DNA from: Archangium violaceum
GTDB lineage: Bacteria; Myxococcota; Myxococcia; Myxococcales; Myxococcaceae
Assembly: GCF_016887565.1 (NCBI RefSeq)
Contig: NZ_CP069396.1
Coordinates: 1,825,001-1,889,000 of the forward strand
Reading direction: 5' to 3'
Length of the DNA stretch: 64,000 nt
Part shown: in pieces, positions 57,871 through 64,000 of the stretch
Layout: the number at the start of each line of letters is the position of its first letter
How positions within the stretch are numbered: position 1 is the first letter of the stretch
Program-made: the position numbers and the translations under genes
Notes under the pieces: generated by a model
Told to the model about the DNA's origin: nothing
What the model saw: the letters and a program-made list of their open reading frames with translations, nothing else
Database searches by the model: none

Positions 57871-58134
57871 ATGCGTCGCTTCATCCTTGTTGCCGCCCTG
57901 CTGGGCCTGACCGCATGTGGTGGGGAAGAAATGCCCCTCGAGGAGGCTCCGGCTTTGGTGAGCGAGGCGCGGGCCGGGCAGGTGGCCGAACCTGCCTCGG
58001 CCGAGGCGAACGCCATCATCTGTACCGGCAGCTCCTGGGAGTGCTACTGCAACTCGCTCAAGACGGAGGAGCGGTGCCGTACGGTCCCGAGCTGCGTCTG
58101 GGCCTTCAACAAGTGCAGCCCGACGTACGAGTAG
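57871..58134 (+). CDS. Small Cys-containing lipoprotein
   Basis: An 87-residue lipoprotein (LLGLTAC lipobox) with GGAGG about 7 bases before the ATG. The mature end has five Cys in ICTGSSWECYCNS, ERCRTVPSCVWAFNKC, probably disulphide-linked. Function unknown. Confidence 0.75.
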   Translation: MRRFILVAALLGLTACGGEEMPLEEAPALVSEARAGQVAEPASAEANAIICTGSSWECYCNSLKTEERCRTVPSCVWAFNKCSPTYE

Positions 58135-58199
58135 CTGGAGCGCATTCCCGAAGTAGGGAAGCGAGAGCCCCGTCGCGCCTGATGGCGCCCGGGGCCTTG

Positions 58200-58331
58200 C
58201 TACGAGTCCCAGCGCTGAATGCCCGTGTCCGTCTGCGCGAGCGCGGGGGGAACCCACTGCACCCGTGACGCGGCGCAGCCGGCCAGGAAGACGAGTGCGA
58301 GCAGGAGGTTGCGGCGAGCCTGGGTCTTCAT
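58200..58331 (-). pseudogene. Truncated duplicate of the DUF4177-like lipoprotein
   Basis: The first 42 codons match the gene at 31564-31833 (signal, lipobox and start of the mature chain, to QRWD), then the frame ends with Ser and TAG. The upstream flank is also duplicated. The domain is absent, so it is not expected to function. Confidence 0.85.
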
Positions 58332-58514
58332 GGGTCTGTCTCCTTGGGAGGGCCGGGGTTTGAGGGGCCCTCCGAGGCTGAGCCTGCCCCACGTAACCGG
58401 GGCAAGCCCACCTTGCAGCGGCGGGGATGTCACGCGCTCCCCGCCCCCCGTCTCGGGGAACGCGAACAGTCGGACGCACGTCGCCTCAGGGTCCGTTTCC
58501 TCGTTCGCGGCACA

Positions 58515-58658
58515 ATGGAGCCCTGTGAACCCGGCCAACCCAAGGTTCACCACGAGGTGCTCGTCTTCGGCATCCCCGGGTGGCTGCCCTTCCTCTATCT
58601 CACGGCGGCCGTGGGGCTTGGGAGCCTGGCCCGGTGGCTCAGCCAGGCCCCAAGCTGA
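58515..58658 (+). CDS. Possible 47-aa membrane peptide
   Basis: MEPCEPGQPKVHHEVLVFG then a hydrophobic stretch (WLPFLYLTAAVGLGSLARWL). No clear ribosome site. Could be chance. Confidence 0.35.
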   Translation: MEPCEPGQPKVHHEVLVFGIPGWLPFLYLTAAVGLGSLARWLSQAPS

Positions 58659-58670
58659 CGGGAGGCGCGG

Positions 58671-59204
58671 CTAGGCAGCGGCGGTGGTTACACGGACCAG
58701 GAGCGCGCTGAGTTCGACGGGCGGCTTCTGCTCGATGCGCCGGTACTTGCGGCCGTCCTGTGTCCGGTCGACGAGGCCAGCCTCGAACAGCGCTCGGCGC
58801 AGCACGGCGTGATCGCCGAACACATGCCAGCGGTTCAACAGGTCGTTGATCTCGCGTTCGGAGAGCACACTGCCGCTCGGGATGCGAGACCAGAGCACCC
58901 ACAGGCAGAGTTCCAGGTGGGGCGTCTTGGCCGGCCAGCGCAGCAAGCGCCCCTCTGCGTCGAAATGCCGAGCGACCTTCTCGACGAGCTGATGGTTAGG
59001 GGTGGGCTTTACTTCCTGGGCTGCGACCAGGCGTTGCCTGGCCTCGGAGTCGGCGCGGAAGTGCTGGTAGTTCCGGAAGCCGGCCGCACGGCACAGCATG
59101 TTGAGCAGCTCCACATGGCTCGGCTTGTGCTCGAGCTGGTCACGAAGCGAGCGAGCGAACGCCGAGAGATCGGCGACCTCGAAGGGGAGGGCGAGTCGGG
59201 ACAT
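58671..59204 (-). CDS. DUF2087 domain protein
   Basis: A 177-residue protein with a C-terminal DUF2087 region (RHFDAEGRLLRWPAKTPHLE, SEREINDLLNRWHVFGDHAV, LRRALFEAGLVDRTQDGRKY RRIE in sequence), a small winged-helix-like fold found in bacterial regulators. N-terminal half helical. Ribosome site GAGGAT. Possibly DNA-binding. Confidence 0.85.
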   Translation of the reverse strand: MSRLALPFEVADLSAFARSLRDQLEHKPSHVELLNMLCRAAGFRNYQHFRADSEARQRLVAAQEVKPTPNHQLVEKVARHFDAEGRLLRWPAKTPHLELCLWVLWSRIPSGSVLSEREINDLLNRWHVFGDHAVLRRALFEAGLVDRTQDGRKYRRIEQKPPVELSALLVRVTTAAA

Positions 59205-59402
59205 GGCTTATCCTCGTATGCGCCGTTCCAAGAAGGATGTCGCTGGTCGCCCTTACGACTCGGCACGGGGACAAGTCCGTGTGACATGAAGGTGCAGGTT
59301 TAGCTCCCCTCGCGGGGCGGCGACGCCTCGGTGAGCTGCAGACCGTGCGCCACTTTTAACACACGCGGCGCGGCGATCAACGGCTCCACTCCCTTCCTGA
59401 AC
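59205..59402. other. Intergenic with a possible minus-strand remnant
   Basis: Minus-strand frame ending at 59300 reads GVEPLIAAPRVLKVAHGLQL and TEASPPREGS; it looks coding but has no start or domain. Nothing else seen. Confidence 0.35.
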
Positions 59403-60188
59403 CTACGCCCTCGCTGCGAGCACCATCTGCCGCATGTGGTAGTCGACGGACACGGCCGGGTCGGGGCGCTCCGCGAGCTCGCGGAGCTCCGCCTCCAAGG
59501 CATCGAGCTGCACGGCGGAGTAGTGGCTCGACACGAAGGCGTCGCTGCGCCAGGTCTGGATGTTGAGGTAATGGAGCATGGCCATGCGATGGCCCGGCAA
59601 GGTCATGCGAGCCACCTGGTCGCGCACGACCTCCACGCCGGCCTCCCGCGCGAGCGCGGGGAGCGCCCGGCCCACGTGCAGGTCCTGCCCGTGCGCGCGC
59701 TGCATCGCCTCGACGATGGAGTAGTAGCGCCGCAGCGCCGGGACCGAGCCGATCATCGTGTCGAGTTCCTCGAGGGCGAGCAGACCGCCCGGAGCGAGCT
59801 GCGCCGTCCAGTCGCGAAGCACCCGCGGCCGCTCGGTGAGGTGGGTCAACAGGAAGCGCACGTAGATGAGCCCGGCGGGAGGACACGGGAAGGGCGTGCG
59901 CGTGACGTCGTGGACCGAGAACCGCACGCCCACGCCGCCGGCCGCATGCCCGAGGAACCGCTCCGACGCGTCGAGCCCGAGCGTCTCCGCCGCCCCGCTC
60001 ACCTCGTGGACGAGCCGGGTGGTGTAACCGGGGCCACACCCGAGATCGCACGCCAGGGAGGGGGCCCGCCCCAGTAGAGCGCGGACACTCTCGAGGAACG
60101 CACGTGAGCTCGGCGCGTAGAGTTCCGCGAGCTGCCAGAGGCGGTTCTCGGCACGTTCGCTGTCACCGAAGGTGTAGGGGTTGCTCAT
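59403..60188 (-). CDS. SAM-dependent methyltransferase
   Basis: A 261-residue class I methyltransferase: motif I LACDLGCGPGYTTRLV, motif II-like LGLDASERFLGHA, post-motif LAPGGLLALEELD. Start at ATG 60188 (GTG 60194 possible). Substrate unknown. Confidence 0.9.
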   Translation of the reverse strand: MSNPYTFGDSERAENRLWQLAELYAPSSRAFLESVRALLGRAPSLACDLGCGPGYTTRLVHEVSGAAETLGLDASERFLGHAAGGVGVRFSVHDVTRTPFPCPPAGLIYVRFLLTHLTERPRVLRDWTAQLAPGGLLALEELDTMIGSVPALRRYYSIVEAMQRAHGQDLHVGRALPALAREAGVEVVRDQVARMTLPGHRMAMLHYLNIQTWRSDAFVSSHYSAVQLDALEAELRELAERPDPAVSVDYHMRQMVLAARA

Positions 60189-60214
60189 GGCCACCCACGT
60201 TAGCGCAGGCCCCC

Positions 60215-60393
60215 CATGCTGGCGCGTTCCCCTTGTGGACTCGGGCTCGCACGTGCCGTCTCACAGGAGGCCCTGAGACGCCCGCGGGAGGCCGGGGCGC
60301 GCTCGGCGGTCATCTACGCGCTGCCAGAGAACCCGGCTTCGGTCTCGCTGTACACATCGCTGGGCTTTCAGCAGACCTTGCTAAGGTCCGGGC
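60215..60393 (+). pseudogene. GNAT acetyltransferase fragment
   Basis: Plus frame GLARAVSQEALRRPREAGAR, SAVIYALPENPASVSLYTSL and GFQQ is the acetyl-CoA-binding to C-terminal part of a GNAT fold (N-x-x-S-x-x-LYxxLGF). The N-terminal two thirds are missing. Confidence 0.65.
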
Positions 60394-60861
60394 ATGAGCT
60401 CGACCCGAATCAGCTGCCGTGTGAACGCGCCCCGTGCGCGCGTCTATCGCGCGCTCATTGATGCGCGCACGATCGCGACGTGGAAGGTGCCCACCGGCAT
60501 GACCAGCCACGTGCATGAGTTCGATCCCCGCGAAGGTGGCTCGTTCCGGATCTCGCTCACGTACGATGCTCCAACGGAGACCGGCAAGACGACCGCACAC
60601 ACCGACACGTACCACGGTCGCTTCGTGAAGCTCGTGCCAGACGAGCAGGTGGTCGAAGTGGTCGAGTTCGAGACGACGGATCCCTCGATGCAGGGTGAGA
60701 TGACGATCACGACCACGCTCACCGATGTGGACGGGGGCACCGAGATCCTCGCCGTGCACGATGGGCTACCGCGCGGCGTGTCGCCCGCCGACAACGAGAC
60801 GGGCTGGCGGATGTCACTCGCGAAACTCGCGGCGCTCGTCGAGGCGGGTTGCTCTTCCTGA
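60394..60861 (+). CDS. AHSA1/SRPBCC-family protein
   Basis: A 155-residue Aha1-like SRPBCC protein: APRARVYRALIDARTIATWK, FDPREGGSFRISLTYD, GRFVKLVPDEQVVEVVEFET and the C-terminal NETGWRMSLAKLAALVE. Members bind small hydrophobic ligands or act as stress proteins. Start ATG overlaps the GNAT remnant end. Confidence 0.88.
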   Translation: MSSTRISCRVNAPRARVYRALIDARTIATWKVPTGMTSHVHEFDPREGGSFRISLTYDAPTETGKTTAHTDTYHGRFVKLVPDEQVVEVVEFETTDPSMQGEMTITTTLTDVDGGTEILAVHDGLPRGVSPADNETGWRMSLAKLAALVEAGCSS

Positions 60862-60930
60862 GTGTTCATGGAACCGCCACGCGCACCGCGCCCGCGAGCC
60901 CTGGCGCTCCCCGAGACGGTGTCCCGAGAC

Positions 60931-60946
60931 GGTGTCAAAGGACTCG
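60931..60946 (+). repeat. REP-like motif, copy 3
   Basis: GGTGTCAAAGGACTCG, followed by AAACGAG; identical to 62240 over 23 bases. A partial extra copy (GAGACGGTGTCC) lies at 60913-60924. Marks the 5' break of the next reading frame. Confidence 0.65.
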
Positions 60947-60954
60947 AAACGAGC

Positions 60955-61214
60955 TCTCGTTGCCGGCGGGCGCCGGCCGGTGGGCGTGGCTCAACGTGCG
61001 TTGGAGCCAGGTGAAGTCCGTCTTCCTCGAGAAGCGTACCCAGGAGGACAGCGAGGGGGACACGGTGACGTTCTGGTGCCCCCCCTCGTGCTCTCCGCGC
61101 CCACGGGGGCCCACCCGAGTCACCTGCTACACGGAGCGCGGCCCCGCGACTTGGGTCCCGTACCCGGGGTGCGGCATGATGCGGGAGCTTCACGCTGCGG
61201 AGGTCGCCCGATGA
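60955..61214 (+). pseudogene. 5'-truncated gene of unknown function
   Basis: An open frame with good codon use: GRWAWLNVRWSQVKSVFLEK, DTVTFWCPPSCSP, TRVTCYTERGPATWVPYPGC and MMRELHAAEVAR. Four Cys suggest a zinc or disulphide site. Its TGA overlaps the next ATG (ATGA), so it was translated in an operon. The start is lost at the REP-like motif. Confidence 0.5.
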
Positions 61215-61459
61215 AGACGCTGCTCGCCGTGCTCCAACTCACCGTGCTCTCGCAGGTGCCCGCGCGGGACGCGGAGAAGCCGGCCCCGGAGCCCCCGGCC
61301 GAGAAGAAGCAGGTGTTCATCGACTTCGAGGATGACTCCATCGAATTCGACCTGCTCCCACCCGAGCCGCGCTGCACCCTGCATCGGAGGTGGGGCCCGC
61401 TGGTGCGGATCCGCGAGGACTTCGCCGACAAGGTGATGCAGTCCGTGGCCGAGATGTAG
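61211..61459 (+). CDS. Small exported protein of unknown function
   Basis: An 82-residue protein with signal peptide MKTLLAVLQLTVLSQVPA, then a Pro/Glu/Lys linker and an acidic-to-basic domain (FIDFEDDSIEFDLLPPEPRC, RRWGPLVRIREDFADKVMQS). The ATG overlaps the TGA of the truncated frame upstream and the MerB-like gene starts 12 bp downstream, so they are probably cotranscribed. The FDDDxI-type pattern is common in short myxobacterial secreted proteins; role unknown. Confidence 0.7.
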   Translation: MKTLLAVLQLTVLSQVPARDAEKPAPEPPAEKKQVFIDFEDDSIEFDLLPPEPRCTLHRRWGPLVRIREDFADKVMQSVAEM

Positions 61460-61471
61460 CGAGGGGGCACC

Positions 61472-62152
61472 GTGACGGAGAGGCTCGATCAGGACGGCCG
61501 CGTGCGGCTCGCGGTGTATGGCCATTTCATCGACACGGGGGCTCGGCCCGGAGTGGGGGACCTGTCCCAACGGCTGGGCCTGTCGCCGGAGGCGGTGAAG
61601 GACTCCTTGCGCCGCCTCGGGAGCCAGCGCGTGCTGGTTCTCGAGGAGGGCTCCACGGACATCCGGATGGCGATGCCCTTCTCGGGCGTGCCCACGGGCT
61701 ACCGCGTGGAGACGCCGCTGGGAGGCTGGTGGGCCAACTGCGCCTGGGACGCGCTGGGCATCGCCGCGATGCTCCAGGTGACCGCGCGGGTGGAGACGCG
61801 GTGCGAGGACTGTGGTGACGCGCTCACGGTGAGGGTGGAGCAGGAGCGCCTCACGAGGAGCGAGGGCGTCATCCACTTCGCCGTTCCCGCGGCGCGCTGG
61901 TGGGAAGACATCTGTTTCACGTGAGCGACGATCCTCCTCTTCCGGTCGGAAGAGCACGTACGCCGCTGGTGTGACTCCCGAGGCCGGGAGCCCGGGGCCA
62001 TCATCTCGCTGGAGCAGGGGTGGGCGCTCGCCCGTGCCTGGTATTCGGACCGGCTCCAGCCCGGCTGGCGCCGCAAGCCCGCGGCCGAGGTCGAGGCCGT
62101 CTTCCAGTCCTGCGGTCTGAGCGGACCCTTCTGGCGGCTCACCGTTCCGTGA
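61472..62152 (+). CDS. Putative selenoprotein: MerB-like organomercurial lyase with in-frame TGA (Sec151)
   Basis: A 226-codon MerB-type alkylmercury lyase frame starting at GTG 61472 (GAGGGGG upstream) and ending at TGA 62150-62152. In E. coli MerB the catalytic residues are Cys96, Asp99 and Cys159, with Cys117 structural. Here Cys90, Asp93 (NCAWD) and Cys111 line up at a constant offset of six, and TGA codon 151 falls at Cys159. After the TGA the frame continues with typical family sequence: ATILLFRSEEHVRRWC, ISLEQGWALARAWYSD and GLSGPFWRL. Codon use is unchanged. A fdhF-like hairpin follows the TGA. The N-terminal ~80 residues form a winged-helix domain (VGDLSQRLGLSPEAVKDSLR). If TGA is a stop, the product is a 150-residue inactive fragment. 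Confidence 0.75.
61937..61954 (+). promoter_or_regulatory. Putative bacterial SECIS element
   Basis: CTCTTCC-GGTC-GGAAGAG: a perfect 7-bp stem with a GGTC tetraloop. Counting the TGA as bases 1-3, the loop is at 23-26; in the E. coli fdhF SECIS the GGUC loop is at 22-25. SelB recognises the GGU of such a loop. Confidence 0.75.
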
Positions 62153-62203
62153 GGCGCTAATCCAGCAACTGGCGCAGGCCGCGAGCCAGTTTGGTTTCTT
62201 GGC

Positions 62204-63145
62204 GTGCCAGCGTTGAAACTCGCAATCGTCCCCCGAGACGGTGTCAAAGGACTCGAAACGAGGGACGCGAGCGAGAACGAGACCTGGCGTGGACGGGTGA
62301 ACCCACTGGCCTCCGAGTCTTTCCGAGGAGTTGCGGCTGGCCCGAGGGGTGCATCGACCTCGCGGATTGTACGGAGGGGAGGGGGATGGGCAAGCTCACA
62401 CTTCCACCTGCTGGTGTGGGCACGGGGTGCCGCGCTCGCTGGCTTCATGCAGTACCTGAGAGCCAACCTCTCCAAGAAGGTGGGGAGGTTGGTGGACTGG
62501 AGTGGAGGCTTCTGGGAGCGGCGCTACTCAGCGGAGCCGGTGCTGGACGACGAGGCACTGGTGGGCCGGTTGCGCTACGTGCTGGCCCATGGGGTGAAGG
62601 AAGGCCTGGTGGAGAGGAGTGCCGAGTGGCCGGGACTCACGTGTCTGCCGCAGCTGCTGGGGCCGGCGAGGCGACTGTTCCAGTGGTTCAACTGGACGAG
62701 GCGCTGGAGCAAGAGGGGGAGCGAGGGGTGGGCAGCGGGGGAGGGGAGATTCGCCGAGGAAATTGCCGAGCCAGTGGAGTTGGAGGTGGCGCCACTGCCG
62801 TGCTGGGAAGGACTGGGGGAGGAGCAGAGGCGGCGCGCGGTGCGGGGACTCGTGGAGGGGGTGGAAGCCGAGGCTCGCGCACAGGACAAGCCCGTGCTGG
62901 GAGTGGGGGCCGTGAGGGCACAGCACCCGCATACCCGGCCCGAGCACCTCAAACGGAGTGCTCGGCCGTTGGGGCATGCCTCGACGCGCCAGGCATTGAA
63001 GGAGTTGCGTGAGCAGTACCGGGCCTTCGTCGCGGCGTTCCGAGAGGCGGCGGCACGGTGGATGCGAGGGGATTTCTCGGCCAGGTTTCCGCTCTTCTCT
63101 TTTCCGCCGTGCGTCGTGCCGTGTCGCGTCACTCGAATTCTCTGA
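62204..63145 (+). pseudogene. RAYT (REP-associated tyrosine transposase), N-terminally damaged
   Basis: Y1 transposase-like protein. It keeps the HFH-type motif SSHFHLLVWA, then FMQYLRANLSKKVGRLVDW, FWERRYSAEPVLDDEALVGR, LRYVLAHGVKEGLVER, WPGLTCLPQLLG and FQWFNWTRRW. The first ~60 residues of the normal domain (including the usual start) are replaced by unrelated frame across the REP-like motif, with a probable frameshift near 62390, so activity is doubtful. The C-terminus looks complete. RAYTs move or maintain REP sequences. Confidence 0.75.
62240..62255 (+). repeat. REP-like motif, copy 4 (left end of RAYT unit)
   Basis: GGTGTCAAAGGACTCG, just upstream of the RAYT frame. Inverted partner at 63134-63149. 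Confidence 0.65.
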
Positions 63146-63149
63146 CACC
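63134..63149 (-). repeat. REP-like motif, inverted copy 5 (right end of RAYT unit)
   Basis: Reverse complement GGTGTCAGAGAATTCG. With copy 4 it frames the RAYT gene in inverted orientation. Confidence 0.55.
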
Positions 63150-63312
63150 CTCTCCGCTTTCCGTTCAGGGGTGACCTCGGTCGTGCCCTCGGGGAGAGCC
63201 GGCTCCACCGTCACGGTGGGCGGGCCGTCACTTCAAGGAGCAGCCGCCCCTCGCGCCGCTCCAGGGTGATTCCTGGCATTATCACCTTATGGGTAATGCT
63301 CGATGGTGCCCC

Positions 63313-64000
63313 TTAATTGCATTCCACCAGACGGTTTGTGCAGTGTTGATAGCCAATCAAAGTGGTGCAGCTGGTGCTTGAGTAATAGTACCACGAGCAG
63401 GGCTGGACTTTCACGTTGGTGCCGCAAGACGCGGACGTAACGTAAACACCCGGAGTGCGATAGAACCCGCTATAGTTGCCCCGCGTGCACGTCGAACCGT
63501 TACTACTGTATGACGCGGCGAGTCCTCCGGTATTGTAAGCGTAATGCTTGCTTGGGTTTGTTACTGTGATGTTCCCATTGCAATTGTAGTCCCACGAACC
63601 GCAAGCATTGGGGCTGCTATATCCAACTGCTGTGCCCGGATAGGCTCTGCTGTCACCATCACAGCAGTCAGCATTGTTTTGAGCAACGTTTCCGGTGTAG
63701 CAGCCGTAAGCACCCGCGCCATAGCCATCGCCATCGCCATCGATGTACCCAGTGGCGCTGCCGCCGCCGCAGAGCACAGTGCGTGAATTGCCACAATTGT
63801 CGGTATTGGTATACCAGCCGCAGGTCACGCCGTAGCGGCCGCAGAATGCCGCATCGGTTTCAGGCGTACAGCACACACTGGGAGGGGTGCTGCCGCAGAT
63901 CTGAGGGGAGGTGCAAGTGCCGCAGTTCGCAGTGCGCGAGGTGCCGCAATTGTCGGTATTGGTATACCAGCCGCAGTTCTTGCCGTAGCGACCGCAGAAC
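63313..64000 (-). CDS. Cys-repeat secreted protein, partial (continues beyond the window)
   Basis: A minus-strand frame open from 63313 (TAA) to the window edge, so the 5' end is missing. It contains tandem modules FCGRYGKNCGWYTNTDNCG and FCGRYGVTCGWYTNTDNCG, each with Cys spaced as in myxobacterial and Bdellovibrio surface repeats, then an acidic DGDGDGYG calcium-like stretch and a C-terminal domain with several Cys (ADCCDGDSRAYPG, CGSWDYNCNGN). GC content is clearly lower than in the neighbouring genes, which may point to transfer. Confidence 0.7.
   Translation of the reverse strand, partial: FCGRYGKNCGWYTNTDNCGTSRTANCGTCTSPQICGSTPPSVCCTPETDAAFCGRYGVTCGWYTNTDNCGNSRTVLCGGGSATGYIDGDGDGYGAGAYGCYTGNVAQNNADCCDGDSRAYPGTAVGYSSPNACGSWDYNCNGNITVTNPSKHYAYNTGGLAASYSSNGSTCTRGNYSGFYRTPGVYVTSASCGTNVKVQPCSWYYYSSTSCTTLIGYQHCTNRLVECN

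Noticed and set aside
61472-61924. Ordinary 150-residue gene ending at the TGA
   Set aside because: Would lack the third catalytic residue and a third of the fold, while the downstream frame keeps family sequence; a Sec reading explains more. Plain nonsense mutation remains possible.

Overview
The window looks like chromosomal DNA of a myxobacterium (Myxococcota, Cystobacterineae-like). The reasons are very high GC with strong third-position bias, a Ser/Thr kinase fused to a cyclase-like domain, a giant TPR protein, many lipoproteins and Cys-rich secreted repeat proteins, and secreted hydrolases. Genus-level placement is inference only.

Layout. Positions 1-28000 are a dense, orderly housekeeping region: an NlpC/P60 hydrolase, a kinase-cyclase fusion, an acyltransferase, a GT-C-like membrane protein, a DUF885 peptidase, a 3180-residue TPR protein, queC, a VanX-type dipeptidase, a galM-like gene with thrC, pfkA with xdhC, nagB and a YfbK-like VWA protein. 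Positions 28000-34300 are accessory: tandem Cys-repeat lipoprotein, GH64 glucanase plus an internally deleted copy, RTX-repeat protein and a double-glycine-leader peptide. Positions 34300-38500 hold a divergent SDR/LysR pair and a kup potassium transporter behind a c-di-AMP (ydaO-type) riboswitch. Positions 38500-51500 are a scrapyard of mobile-element and gene remnants (group II intron, IS91-like tails, a dead IS3 copy, cut-off genes) with a few intact genes between them: hydrolase, LysR, MFS exporter, outer-membrane protein. Positions 51577-56863 carry a divergent pair of chemical-defence genes, an AHL/aculeacin-acylase-type Ntn hydrolase and a rifampin phosphotransferase. Positions 57000-64000 contain small enzymes, a duplicated truncated lipoprotein, a RAYT-type transposase with REP-like end motifs, and the start of a Cys-repeat secreted protein.

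The most notable item is at 61472-62152. A MerB (organomercurial lyase)-like gene carries an in-frame TGA exactly where the catalytic Cys159 of MerB is expected. It is followed at the right distance by a perfect 7-bp hairpin with a GGTC loop, like the bacterial fdhF SECIS element. I read it as a candidate selenoprotein rather than a broken gene. Other points of interest are a REP-like 16-base motif that recurs at gene truncation points, several partial duplications between distant loci, and a kinase-fused cyclase domain that lacks its transition-state residues.
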